From Shewanella glacialipiscicola (lineage in GTDB: Bacteria > Pseudomonadota > Gammaproteobacteria > Enterobacterales > Shewanellaceae), in the NCBI RefSeq assembly GCF_023283485.1, contig NZ_JAKILU010000007.1, positions 62,001 to 126,000 on the forward strand: a DNA stretch of 64,000 nt, in the 5' to 3' direction. The notes beneath the pieces are model-generated. The model saw only the letters and a program-made list of their open reading frames with translations, had not been told where the DNA came from and did no database searches. How positions within the stretch are numbered: the first letter of the stretch is position 1; the number at the start of each line of letters is the position of its first letter. A program made the position numbers and the translations under genes. Below are positions 55,704 to 64,000 of the stretch, one piece after another.

Positions 55704-56687
55704 TTACTTACCGCGGCGCACACTGCGGGTCGTGCGATTACTGGAATTGCGAAAACTGCTGTCTTTAGCATAGTTAGAGCGAAACTTACTTTTGGAGTTG
55801 TTCGCTGAACTCTTGCTTGCGCTGGTGGTGTTAGCTTTCGGTGTGCTGGTGCTTTCACGGGATAACGCCGTGCCACCTGTACGGGGTTTGGCATAAGGGC
55901 TGTCAAAGCGTTTACCTTGAGAGTCAAAGCGCTTTTTAGTCTGCTCGAATGTTTTAGCCTGCGCATCTGCTTGTTTTGGTGAGGTATAGCGATAACGACC
56001 AACGTCATTATAATAGCTATAACCTCGATTACCTGACCAACGGTCGTAGGAGATGGGTCGATTGAAGATATTCGAAAACATCGAATACATGCCATACCAA
56101 GCCCAAAATGAAGTGCCGCTTGAGTCAGTTTGCCAGTTACCATAAGCAGGATTTCCCACTAGTTGGCTACCTGGGCCAAAGTTTTCTGCGCCATTAGCAA
56201 GGGTTGCGGCTTCGCGGCTGATGGCATTTACCCGCGCCAGTTTGCCATCGGACATATCAGCGACTACGTTGACTGGATCTGACAACATATCGTTATACAA
56301 ACTGGGATCCGCGGCTTGATAAAGATTTTCGGCTTCGGCCAGTTGTTGATCGAGATCGGCAAAGTTGCTCGCGACTTTCGACTCCTCTAAACGACGTTTT
56401 AGCGAGGTATACATGGGACCTTGAGTACCTGCATCCTTGGCTAATTCATCGAGTAATGGCGCTAATTCGGGCTTCTGTTGCTTTAATAATGTGGTGTATT
56501 GTTTTAACAGGTTAGCGTTACGCAACTGCCCATCGTCGATCATAGTGGTGAGTGTAGCAAGGCGTTGCTGCGCTAGTTGTTGATACTTAGCAATTTTATC
56601 CGGTCTGTCATCGCCACAACCCGTTAGCGCTAGCGAAACGGCTATAAAGAGTATCGATGTGAGAACACGAGTTAGCATTCCTGCCAT
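55704..56687 (-). CDS. Lipoprotein with Tyr/Gly- and Ser-rich C-terminus, unknown
   Basis: The start at 56687 follows GGAG by five bases; the frame's upstream codons are rejected. The signal peptide ends in the lipobox LTGC (Cys near 24). A helical region (about 28-160) precedes a Trp/Tyr/Gly-rich patch (NPAYGNWQTDSSGTSFWAWY), a YSYYNDVGRYRY segment, and a Ser/Thr/Asn/Arg-rich tail. This is not the DUF1190 protein YjfM of the E. coli operon, whose position it takes. It is the first gene of the lipoprotein-DUF350-spermidine-synthase transcript, with an untranslated leader of about 180 bases behind the promoter at 56872-56899. Confidence 0.75.
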   Translation of the reverse strand: MAGMLTRVLTSILFIAVSLALTGCGDDRPDKIAKYQQLAQQRLATLTTMIDDGQLRNANLLKQYTTLLKQQKPELAPLLDELAKDAGTQGPMYTSLKRRLEESKVASNFADLDQQLAEAENLYQAADPSLYNDMLSDPVNVVADMSDGKLARVNAISREAATLANGAENFGPGSQLVGNPAYGNWQTDSSGTSFWAWYGMYSMFSNIFNRPISYDRWSGNRGYSYYNDVGRYRYTSPKQADAQAKTFEQTKKRFDSQGKRFDSPYAKPRTGGTALSRESTSTPKANTTSASKSSANNSKSKFRSNYAKDSSFRNSSNRTTRSVRRGK

Positions 56688-56871
56688 GTTTTCTCCAAAA
56701 GGTAATGAATTAAAACATAAATACTTGCAGACAATCATAATCTGCTTGCTCAATATGCCTGCTGCAAGGTTATAGTATCTTTAAATGTCACAGATAAAGC
56801 CTGTACCTTTACTTGCGTGCTATATCGTGCAGCGAGTAAGTCATGGCAAACATAACATGATGTGGCGCTAA

Positions 56872-56899
56872 TTTATATCATCACGACATAATATGTCGA
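56872..56899 (-). promoter_or_regulatory. Palindrome-controlled promoter of the lipoprotein-DUF350 operon, next to glnE
   Basis: On the minus strand TCGACA (56899-56894) and TATAAA (56877-56872) are 16 bases apart. The palindrome GACATAATATGTC at 56885-56897, extended to CGACATAATATGTCG, overlaps the -35 box exactly as at 53031. On the plus strand the palindrome ends 26 bases before the glnE start, so binding there could also affect glnE. Confidence 0.75.
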
Positions 56900-56923
56900 T
56901 AGCTAAATTTGTTAGGAACCATT

Positions 56924-59779
56924 ATGACCATGCAAAAAGACAGTAGTAAGTCATTGTCTGTTCTCGTTAATCAAACCGCTGAGCATAATTTTCAACGGCT
57001 AGAGGACGTATGGTCCGAAGGGCTGACTCAATTAACGCCGGCACAAAAACAAGAACTCAAAACGGTTTTAGGGCTCAGCGATTATGTAGCGACTCAGTTA
57101 TGTCGTTATCCCACATGGGTTAACACCCTGTTTGCTGGTGAGTTAAGCCTGGTTGAGCGTAAAAACTTTGATCTTGAATTGCACGAAGTATTGAGTAGCG
57201 TCACAACCGAAGAGATGGCGAAAGCCAGCTTGCGACGATTTCGTAATTATCAAATGGTACGTTTAGCATGGCGTGATTTTTTAGACTATGCCAGTTTAGA
57301 AGAATCACTCCTCGATTTATCCGCGCTCGCCGAAGCCTTAGTGATTTGCGCCCGTGACTGGCTCTATAAAGAGATGTGCACCCAATACGGCACGCCGATG
57401 GACAAAGAAGGCAATGCACAGCCACTGCTGATTTTAGGCATGGGCAAGTTAGGCGGCCGTGAGCTCAATTTTTCCTCCGATATTGATTTGATTTTCACTT
57501 TCCCAGAACACGGCGAAACCGTTGGTGGCCGCCGCAGTATAGATAACCAACAGTTTTTTATCCGCATGGGACAAAGGCTAGTCAACTTGCTTGATCAAGT
57601 CACTGTTGATGGTTTTGTGTTCCGCGTGGACATGCGTTTACGCCCCTACGGTGAAAGTGGCCCGCTGGTGGTGAGTTTTAGTGGTCTTGAGGATTATTAC
57701 CAAGAACAAGGGCGTGATTGGGAACGCTATGCCATGGTCAAGGCGCGTGCGCTCGGGCCTTGGAGCCATTTCTCCGATGAATTACACAGCCTGCTTAGAC
57801 CCTTCGTGTATCGCCGTTATATTGACTTTTCCGCTATTGAATCTCTGCGAAAAATGAAACAACTCATTGCTCAAGAAGTACGCCGCCGCCATTTGACCGA
57901 CAATATTAAACTCGGCGCGGGCGGTATTCGTGAGGTCGAGTTCGTGGTGCAGAGTTTTCAGCTCATTCGTGGCGGCCGCGAGCCCGCGCTGCGCCAGCAG
58001 AGTTTATTCGGCGCTATCGATACTCTTTATAGCTTAGGGCAGTTCGAATATTTGGCGGTGGATGAGCTGAAGCACAGTTATTTACTACTGCGCCGAGTCG
58101 AGAATTTACTGCAAGCCATAGATGATAAACAAACCCAAACCTTACCGAATAATCCACTGGATTGGGCACGACTCTGCCATGTACTTGATATGGCGAGTGA
58201 GGTCGATTTACGAACTCATATCGAAGCGGCGATGAGCCAAATTCATCGTCATTTTAAAGCCACAGTGGGCGGCGAAGAAGGCGAAGATAAAGCTGAACAC
58301 TGGACTGCGCAGCTGTGGAGTGCGCAAGATATTGATGATGCAGAGGCGCTATTAACCGAACAACAAATCGACGATGATAAGTTGTGCCCTATGCTCAGTA
58401 GCTGGCGCGAAACCGTCACTAAGCGTTCCATTGGTCCACGCGGACGGGAAACCTTAGATAAATTAATGCCACGATTATTGGAAGAGTTGCTTCATCAACA
58501 GAGTCCCTCGGCGGCTTTTGAGCCTGTGTCTAAGGTGCTGGAACAAATTTTAACCCGCACGACTTATCTTGAACTATTGTGCGAAAACCCCGGCGCACGG
58601 CAGCAGTTGGTCAGTTTGTGCTGCGCTAGCCCTTGGATCGCCGTGCAATTGGCGAAGTTTCCCATGTTGCTCGATGAGCTGATTGATCCGTCGCAACTCT
58701 ATGACACCACATCAATTGATGATTATCCTAGTGAGCTACGCCAGTACATGCTGCGTGTGCCCGAGGATGATATGGAGCAGCAGATGGAAGCGCTGCGACA
58801 ATTTAAACTATCACAACAACTTAAAATCGCTGCAGCTGACGTCACTGGCGTTTTACCTGTGATGCAGGTGAGCGATCACTTAACTTTTTTAGCTGAAGCG
58901 ATTATCGAACAAGTGGTAATGCAGGCGTGGCAACAGGTTTCTGTGCGCCACGGCGTGCCCGCTTATCTTGAGGGTAATGACACCGGATTTGCTGTTATTG
59001 GTTACGGCAAATTGGGTGGTATTGAATTGGGCTACGGCTCGGATCTCGATTTAGTCTTTTTGTGTGAAAACAAAACAGAAAATAATCTCACCAACGGTGA
59101 GCGCCCAATTGAAGCCGGCCATTTTTACCTCAAGCTCGCTCAGCGTATTCTGCATTTATTTTCGACTCGTACTACTTCGGGTGAGTTATATGAAGTAGAT
59201 ATGCGTCTACGTCCCTCTGGTGCCTCGGGTTTGATGGTCAGTGAAATTGCGCGTTTTGGCGAGTACCAAGCTAACGAGGCGTGGACGTGGGAGCATCAAG
59301 CCTTAGTACGCTCGCGTTTTGTTTTTGGTGATAATAGCTTAGCGGTTAAATTTAGCCAAATTCGCGCCTCGGTATTAGAGCAGCCAAGGGATAAGATTGA
59401 ACTTAAAAAAGCGGTGCGTGAGATGCGCCAGAAAATGCGCGAGCATTTACTTAAGGCAAATGAAGGCATATTTGATCTAAAGCAGAGTCCCGGCGGTATT
59501 GCCGATATTGAGTTTATTGCCCAATACTTAGTGCTTGCCAATGCCCATGAGTATCCAGAGCTGACGATTTGGTCTGACAATGTGCGAATTTTTGGTATAT
59601 TAGCCGAGCTTGAATTGTTACCTATGATGAGTGCCCAGCATTTGACTCAGACCTATTGTTTACTGAGAGATGAAAATCATCGATTGACGCTGCAGCAAAA
59701 GCTCAGCCAATTACCAGTATCTGCGGTGTCTGCTCACACTGAGCGGGTGTTGAACATCTATCGAACGATACTTGAGTAA
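56924..59779 (+). CDS. glnE: Glutamine synthetase adenylyltransferase/deadenylase
   Basis: Attaches and removes AMP on glutamine synthetase in response to P-II (see 13.4 kb) and glutamine. The 951 residues hold two nucleotidyltransferase domains. The N-terminal deadenylase has [19 protein letters not shown] near 175-194, and the C-terminal adenylylase has [19 protein letters not shown] near 695-713. Each carries the GxxxxxxSDxD metal site. The start at 56924 follows TAGGAAC. A palindromic operator lies 26 bases upstream. Confidence 0.96.
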   Translation: MTMQKDSSKSLSVLVNQTAEHNFQRLEDVWSEGLTQLTPAQKQELKTVLGLSDYVATQLCRYPTWVNTLFAGELSLVERKNFDLELHEVLSSVTTEEMAKASLRRFRNYQMVRLAWRDFLDYASLEESLLDLSALAEALVICARDWLYKEMCTQYGTPMDKEGNAQPLLILGMGKLGGRELNFSSDIDLIFTFPEHGETVGGRRSIDNQQFFIRMGQRLVNLLDQVTVDGFVFRVDMRLRPYGESGPLVVSFSGLEDYYQEQGRDWERYAMVKARALGPWSHFSDELHSLLRPFVYRRYIDFSAIESLRKMKQLIAQEVRRRHLTDNIKLGAGGIREVEFVVQSFQLIRGGREPALRQQSLFGAIDTLYSLGQFEYLAVDELKHSYLLLRRVENLLQAIDDKQTQTLPNNPLDWARLCHVLDMASEVDLRTHIEAAMSQIHRHFKATVGGEEGEDKAEHWTAQLWSAQDIDDAEALLTEQQIDDDKLCPMLSSWRETVTKRSIGPRGRETLDKLMPRLLEELLHQQSPSAAFEPVSKVLEQILTRTTYLELLCENPGARQQLVSLCCASPWIAVQLAKFPMLLDELIDPSQLYDTTSIDDYPSELRQYMLRVPEDDMEQQMEALRQFKLSQQLKIAAADVTGVLPVMQVSDHLTFLAEAIIEQVVMQAWQQVSVRHGVPAYLEGNDTGFAVIGYGKLGGIELGYGSDLDLVFLCENKTENNLTNGERPIEAGHFYLKLAQRILHLFSTRTTSGELYEVDMRLRPSGASGLMVSEIARFGEYQANEAWTWEHQALVRSRFVFGDNSLAVKFSQIRASVLEQPRDKIELKKAVREMRQKMREHLLKANEGIFDLKQSPGGIADIEFIAQYLVLANAHEYPELTIWSDNVRIFGILAELELLPMMSAQHLTQTYCLLRDENHRLTLQQKLSQLPVSAVSAHTERVLNIYRTILE

Positions 59780-59895
59780 TGCACTGTGATAAACGTTTTA
59801 TCCTATGGGTAACATTTTTCACCAGCATTGTCTTAACGCCGCAATAACACTTAATTTAGGCTAGAGTTTAATGAAAGCCGTTAGCAGAGAGCGCC

Positions 59896-60861
59896 ATGCA
59901 ATTACCTATAATTCCTGACAATGAACTGCAACGTTTGGCCAAGTTACGCACACTCAATGTGCTTGATACCGAAGCCGAAGAACGTTTCGACCGTGTCACT
60001 CGACTCACTAGAAGAATTTTTTCAGCGCCCATTTGCCTTGTGACGTTAGTCGACGCTGAGCGTCAATGGTTTAAATCTCGTCAAGGATTAAGTGCGACTG
60101 AAACATCGCGAGATATTTCTTTTTGTGGCCATGCGATTAATCATGACGGTGTTTTTATCGTTAACGATGCGCTTAAAGATCCGCGATTTCATGATAATCC
60201 ATTAGTCGTACGAGATCCTTTTATTCGCTTTTATGCTGGATATCCATTAACGATGAGTGATGGGTGTCGTGTTGGAACCCTCTGTATTATAGATACCAAA
60301 CCTCGGCAACTGACTGGCGAAGAGATTGAAATTCTAACCGATTTAGGAAAAATGGTAGAGGCTGAATTATTATTAATTGTCCAGAATACCCTAGACCCTC
60401 TGACCGCTATTTCTAATCGTCGTGGTTTTGAGTTATTAGCACATCAAGCATTAGCGAGTTGTCGTCGTACAAAAATGGCTGCGGCAGTGGTCTTTTTTGA
60501 CCTCGATTTCTTTAAAGAAATTAATGATAGCTTTGGCCACCGCAAGGGCGATGAGCTGTTATGTGATTTTGCCAATATCTTAATGACGGCCTTTAGAGAG
60601 TCGGATGTCATTGCTAGAATGGGGGGCGATGAGTTTGTCGTGCTGTTAAGTTTTGTGCATAAAGATATGGTTAATCAAGCTATTGAACGCTTTAAGTTGC
60701 TGCTTGAACAATATAATCAACAACATCAGCATAGATTAGCAACCAGTATCGGTATCGCACATTGGACACCCGATTCAGATATCTGTTTAGATAATCTTTT
60801 AGACTGTGCCGATAAAGCTATGTATCAGGATAAAGCCGTGAACCACAGTGATGCATCTTAA
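59896..60861 (+). CDS. GAF-GGDEF diguanylate cyclase
   Basis: Makes cyclic di-GMP from two GTP molecules, controlling motility and biofilm. A GAF-type sensor covers about residues 25-150, with ICLVTLVDAERQWFKSR and DISFCGHAI. The GGDEF domain covers about 160-315, with VVFFDLDFFKEINDSFGH and the active motif RMGGDEF. The inhibitory site RESD lies five residues before GGDEF, so product inhibition is expected. There is no membrane segment, so it is cytosolic. Length is 321 residues. The ligand is unknown. Confidence 0.94.
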   Translation: MQLPIIPDNELQRLAKLRTLNVLDTEAEERFDRVTRLTRRIFSAPICLVTLVDAERQWFKSRQGLSATETSRDISFCGHAINHDGVFIVNDALKDPRFHDNPLVVRDPFIRFYAGYPLTMSDGCRVGTLCIIDTKPRQLTGEEIEILTDLGKMVEAELLLIVQNTLDPLTAISNRRGFELLAHQALASCRRTKMAAAVVFFDLDFFKEINDSFGHRKGDELLCDFANILMTAFRESDVIARMGGDEFVVLLSFVHKDMVNQAIERFKLLLEQYNQQHQHRLATSIGIAHWTPDSDICLDNLLDCADKAMYQDKAVNHSDAS

Positions 60862-60870
60862 ATGATGTGT

Positions 60871-60924
60871 GCTTAAGCCAATAAACAGGGAGACAATAAT
60901 GTCTCCCTGTTTATTGGCTTAAGC
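60871..60924. terminator. 25-bp perfect inverted repeat between convergent genes
   Basis: Two perfect 25-base arms (60871-60895 and 60900-60924) enclose ATAA. It lies between the convergent diguanylate cyclase and SbtA-like genes and can act as a terminator in both directions. The stem is longer than any other hairpin here and lacks a flanking T-run. Confidence 0.75.
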
Positions 60925-60938
60925 ATTGCGTTGCGCTG

Positions 60939-61898
60939 TTAAGCCGTAATGAGCATGATCCAGTGTTGATATAAAGGTAAGCCAATTAACACGTTAATTG
61001 GAAACGTGATCCCGAGTGAGGCCAACATAGCCAGTCCAATATTGGCTTCGGGTATCGCCGCTCGAATAGCCGCAGGCGCTGCAATATAAGATGCACTAGC
61101 GCTTAAGCCCGCTAACACTAAAATACTCCCCGAGGGTAAATCTAGCCATACACCAACACCAATACCACACCAAGCTAATGCAAAAGGAATGACGGCGGCA
61201 AACACCAATAATCGCCATTGTTTAAGTGGCAAAGGTAAACACACCTTAGCGGTGACTAAACCCATTTCGAGTAAAAATAACGCCAGCAAGGTTTTAAATC
61301 CTCCAATTAACACAGGTGTGAGTGGCGCAAGCCCAGTTGGGCCGTAAAGCCAACCAATTACTACACCCCCAAGCAGTAATACTACGCCGCGACTGGTTAA
61401 TGCTTCATGCAATACACTTGATTGAGTTGCGTTTGGCGCTGTCGTTTTCACGGGGTGTTTGGCGCTTAAATATCTATGTAGCCAGAGCATCACGACGATC
61501 GCTGGCAGTTCTAGTAGCACAAGATATAGGGTGGTTTCTGGCCTTAATATGAGCCCTGATTTTTCAACCATCGCCATCACCACCGCAAAGGTTCCCGCGC
61601 TAACGGAGCCATAATGGGCGGCAATGCTAATGGCATCGGTGTGATTGATGCGCACGAGCCGTGTTAACACTGGGTATAAAGCCAAGGGAATAATGAAACC
61701 TAAGGCAATAACCGCTAATAGCTCAGTGATCACTAAGTTTTGGGTGTGACCATGTAGTGCCATTCCGCCCTTTAGGCCTAACGTAAGCATTAACAGAATG
61801 GAGAGGGTTTCATAGATCGCGGGCGGAACTTTAAGATCTGACTTCACTAGGCCAGCTAACAAGCCTAAGGCGAAAAAGGCAATGACAATATCGGGCAT
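60939..61898 (-). CDS. SbtA-like sodium-dependent bicarbonate permease (DUF897)
   Basis: Inner-membrane permease of the SbtA family; known members take up bicarbonate with sodium. The start at 61898 follows GAGATAATT and gives 319 residues. About ten hydrophobic segments are present, with the family's typical TLGLKGGMALHGH (near 45-57), HYGSVSAGTFAVVMAM (near 101-116) and LSASASYIAAPAAIR (near 266-280). The divergent LysR gene next door is likely its regulator. The substrate is inferred from family. Confidence 0.88.
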   Translation of the reverse strand: MPDIVIAFFALGLLAGLVKSDLKVPPAIYETLSILLMLTLGLKGGMALHGHTQNLVITELLAVIALGFIIPLALYPVLTRLVRINHTDAISIAAHYGSVSAGTFAVVMAMVEKSGLILRPETTLYLVLLELPAIVVMLWLHRYLSAKHPVKTTAPNATQSSVLHEALTSRGVVLLLGGVVIGWLYGPTGLAPLTPVLIGGFKTLLALFLLEMGLVTAKVCLPLPLKQWRLLVFAAVIPFALAWCGIGVGVWLDLPSGSILVLAGLSASASYIAAPAAIRAAIPEANIGLAMLASLGITFPINVLIGLPLYQHWIMLITA

Positions 61899-61982
61899 AA
61901 TTATCTCATTAAGTTTGATTTTCAAGCTGTGTAAAACAGGCTTAATTATCGGGTGATGCTGATGGCTGGTGATTTTGGACCT

Positions 61983-62038
61983 AATTGGTTATATTGAAAA
62001 ATAAATTGTTTACCAATTGGGTATAGATAACTATCTAT
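61983..62038. promoter_or_regulatory. Inverted repeats in the SbtA-LysR divergent region
   Basis: AATTGGT (61983-61989) and ACCAATT (62012-62018) form one inverted repeat. A second, ATAGAT-AACT-ATCTAT (62023-62038), overlaps the LysR start codon. Both are plausible LysR-type binding sites for autoregulation and divergent control. Confidence 0.5.
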
Positions 62039-63035
62039 GGATAAGCGTTCATCATCGACTCCACTTAAATTACGACACTTGAGTTTTCGGTTACTGCAGG
62101 TGTATGTGCAAGTGGTACGGTTAGGCAATATTTCCGCAGCGGCGAGAGCATTGCATTTAACTCAACCTACAGTGTCCTTACAGCTTAAAAAGTTAGCCGA
62201 TGTATTAGGGGAGCCGTTACTCGAGAGTCGTGATGGTCGCATGTTACCAACCTTAATTGGCAGCGAACTGTATCGTGCGGCTTGCGATACCCTAAGCCGT
62301 TTTGAGGATTTTGATGCCTTTATACAGCAGGCTAAAGGTGGCAGCGTCGGTCACATCAATATCGGTATAGTCACTACCGCCAAATACGTGTTACCACGGA
62401 TTTTAGGTGCTTTTTATCGGCAATTCCCGCAGGTTAAAGTGACCTTAAATATCGGAAATCGAGCCCATGTGCTAGGGCGATTTGAACGCCAAGAAGATGA
62501 TTTATATCTCTTTAGTCATCCGCCTAGCGGTGATAGTGTGTTATCAGCGCGTATTATTAAAAACCCACTGCAATTGATTGCACCTAAAGATCATTGGGCG
62601 GTTGGGCGTGAGCAAGTAAATTTTAATGACCTTAAAAATGAGCGCTTTATCGTGCGTGAACCGGGTTCTGCTACTCGCTTAATGTTTGAATCTTGGTGTA
62701 GCGGTCAAGGGATTACACTGGGTGACACTATGCAAATCGAGAGCAATGAGGCGATACGCTTGAGTGTGGCATCGGGCTTAGGTTTGTCGGTTATTTCGGC
62801 GCACACCTTACAAGAAGGCCGTGAGAAACCAGCAATTTTGTCGGTGATGGGTTTTCCGCTTGAAAGTAACTGGTACCTTGTTGGTCGTAAAGATCGCCGT
62901 TTACCCTATGCTGCGATGCAGCTGGTGGATTTTATGGCAGCGCATTTAGCCGAGTGCATCGAGCCTGAATGGGTCGCTGCCGATATCAATGGGCTGACAA
63001 AACGATTTAGTGATGCGCATTATTCTGAGCGTTAA
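62037..63035 (+). CDS. LysR-family transcriptional regulator
   Basis: A 332-residue LTTR. The N-terminal winged helix-turn-helix covers about 12-75, with FRLLQVYVQVVRLGNISAAA and a recognition helix HLTQPTVSLQLKKL. The effector domain covers about 100-310. The sequence resembles CbbR/CysB-like regulators of carbon metabolism. It is divergent from the SbtA-like gene, across 138 bases with inverted repeats, so it probably controls the bicarbonate permease. No Shine-Dalgarno sequence is obvious before the ATG, which lies within a palindrome. Confidence 0.92.
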   Translation: MDKRSSSTPLKLRHLSFRLLQVYVQVVRLGNISAAARALHLTQPTVSLQLKKLADVLGEPLLESRDGRMLPTLIGSELYRAACDTLSRFEDFDAFIQQAKGGSVGHINIGIVTTAKYVLPRILGAFYRQFPQVKVTLNIGNRAHVLGRFERQEDDLYLFSHPPSGDSVLSARIIKNPLQLIAPKDHWAVGREQVNFNDLKNERFIVREPGSATRLMFESWCSGQGITLGDTMQIESNEAIRLSVASGLGLSVISAHTLQEGREKPAILSVMGFPLESNWYLVGRKDRRLPYAAMQLVDFMAAHLAECIEPEWVAADINGLTKRFSDAHYSER

Positions 63036-63116
63036 CTAAAGTGTGAGACAAATTCATCAAGGGCTGTGTGGATTCTTTTTAAAATGCAGTCACTTAAGAT
63101 TGCACTCTTGTTTTAA

Positions 63117-64000
63117 TTATTCGTTTCGACTCATTTCAATTAATCGACTATAAGTGCGCCGAAATTCAAAACTGAGTGCGCCGCCCTGATAAAGCTCAGT
63201 GAGCGGTACATCGCAGCTCAAATATAAGCGTATATTTTGGTCGTATAATTCATCAATCAAACTGATAAAACGTCGCGCGGGGTCGTCGTTGGCGGCGTAG
63301 GATAGTTTACGCTCACCCGTGGTTGCGGCTTGGTTTGCACCAGTGCCATCTTCGGTGCCGCGAGCGCGGATCCAGCTTTTGACTTCGCCACCAAGCTTAG
63401 GGACACCGCTTACCATTATGATGTTAAATTGAGTGGCGATTTCAATGTAATCGAGCTGGGATCGTGGGCCATCACACAGGGCATAAAAGTCAAACCATGC
63501 GATTGAGCATGTGTCAGGGGTATTCGCTGGCATCATGGTTGTGCGGATAACGGGGATTTCACGATTACAGATACGGATACTCGTATTACTCATACTCGGT
63601 ATTTTAGGCGTTAATTGGTTGAATATATTATTGAAATTGAGTGTTCCGGTAAGAGCAATATTATCCGAGGTCGATGTAATAGCGTCTAGAATAAGCTCAG
63701 TATTTAAGCTGCGTATTCTGTGATCTTGCTTGCCATCGAGATGCAGCATTTGAGTGTGTGCTTGCAGTAACGCTATACAAGGTAAAAATCGGTGTCTGGC
63801 TAAGCCGTTTTCATATAAGCGTTCAATGGGGATGTTTGACGTCGCGACTAACACGACACCGCGATCGAATAGGCACTCAAATAATCCGGCAAGTATCATG
63901 GCATCGCCAATATCTGAGACAAAGAACTCATCGAAACACAGTACCTTATATTCTTGTGCAAGATTTTTAGCTATTAATGCCAAAGGATCTCTCTGGCCCG
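63117..64000 (-). CDS. zapE: ZapE/AFG1-type ATPase, 3' part (5' end outside window)
   Basis: The frame is open to base 64000, so the N-terminal part with the Walker A motif is outside. The visible 294 residues contain the Walker B LCFDEFFVSDIGDAMILAGL near the start, then VLVATSNIPIERLYENGL, as in ZapE, an AAA+-like ATPase associated with the divisome. The C-terminal RRFISLIDELYDQNIRLYLS segment also matches. The TTG at 63983 is internal, not the true start. Normal length is near 370 residues. Confidence 0.93.
   Translation of the reverse strand, partial: GQRDPLALIAKNLAQEYKVLCFDEFFVSDIGDAMILAGLFECLFDRGVVLVATSNIPIERLYENGLARHRFLPCIALLQAHTQMLHLDGKQDHRIRSLNTELILDAITSTSDNIALTGTLNFNNIFNQLTPKIPSMSNTSIRICNREIPVIRTTMMPANTPDTCSIAWFDFYALCDGPRSQLDYIEIATQFNIIMVSGVPKLGGEVKSWIRARGTEDGTGANQAATTGERKLSYAANDDPARRFISLIDELYDQNIRLYLSCDVPLTELYQGGALSFEFRRTYSRLIEMSRNE

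Noticed and set aside
49617-56687. Classical pspFABC operon
   Set aside because: No PspF, PspB or PspC is present; DUF2170, DUF2491 and DUF350 place it with the yjf-type modules.
60871-60924. Terminal inverted repeats of an insertion sequence
   Set aside because: Only four bases separate the arms and no transposase is present. It is a single hairpin.

Overview
The window looks like chromosomal DNA of a Shewanella-type gammaproteobacterium. It has moderate GC and dense short operons. The conserved blocks prs-ispE-lolB // hemA-prfA-prmC, SirB2-SirB1-kdsA, ampG with yajG, cydDC, pit with a DUF47 partner, and glnE all fit. This assignment comes from gene content and protein similarity by eye, not from a search. 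I saw no rRNA, tRNA, CRISPR array, transposase or integrase.

Layout. 1-1032 is the 3' part of a chemoreceptor gene. 1.2-7.2 kb is housekeeping: PRPP synthase, IspE, LolB, then divergent HemA, RF1 and its methylase PrmC. 7.2-8.9 kb is an AT-rich islet with a secreted CxxC protein and a ClpP-like lipoprotein. 9-19.6 kb holds an acetyltransferase, SirB2/SirB1, a DUF819 membrane protein, KdsA, a P-II protein, a ketopantoate reductase, a VanZ-like protein, YajQ, AmpG, a cyclophilin and YajG. 19.8-27.4 kb holds a DUF2804 protein, a fatty acid hydroxylase, a PilZ protein, Mpl, UbiX, Hpt and an ABC exporter pair. 27.5-36.9 kb has RhlE, a DUF3626 protein, a lone type IV pilin, CydDC, a CYTH protein, a 58-residue HTH protein and a DUF599 protein.

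37.3-41.4 kb is a three-gene envelope cassette of unknown function: an OmpA-type lipoprotein, a multi-pass membrane protein and a secreted VWA-like protein. 41.6-49.5 kb has PutA, an SH3/coiled-coil protein, Pit, its PhoU-like partner and a CYTH-CHAD triphosphatase.

49.6-56.7 kb is the most interesting part. It is a minus-strand PspA-type membrane-stress module: K+ channel, a 109-residue protein with two RHH-like halves, DUF2491, PspA/IM30, DUF2170, a membrane-anchored spermidine-synthase-like enzyme, a doubled DUF350 protein and a lipoprotein. It has two promoters. At each, the palindrome GACATAWTATGTC overlaps the -35 box, with the same 16-bp spacer to the -10 box, so one regulator probably controls both halves. 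One copy also lies 26 bp before the glnE start.

56.9-64 kb holds GlnE, a GAF-GGDEF diguanylate cyclase, an SbtA-like bicarbonate permease divergent from a LysR regulator, and the 3' part of zapE cut by the right edge.
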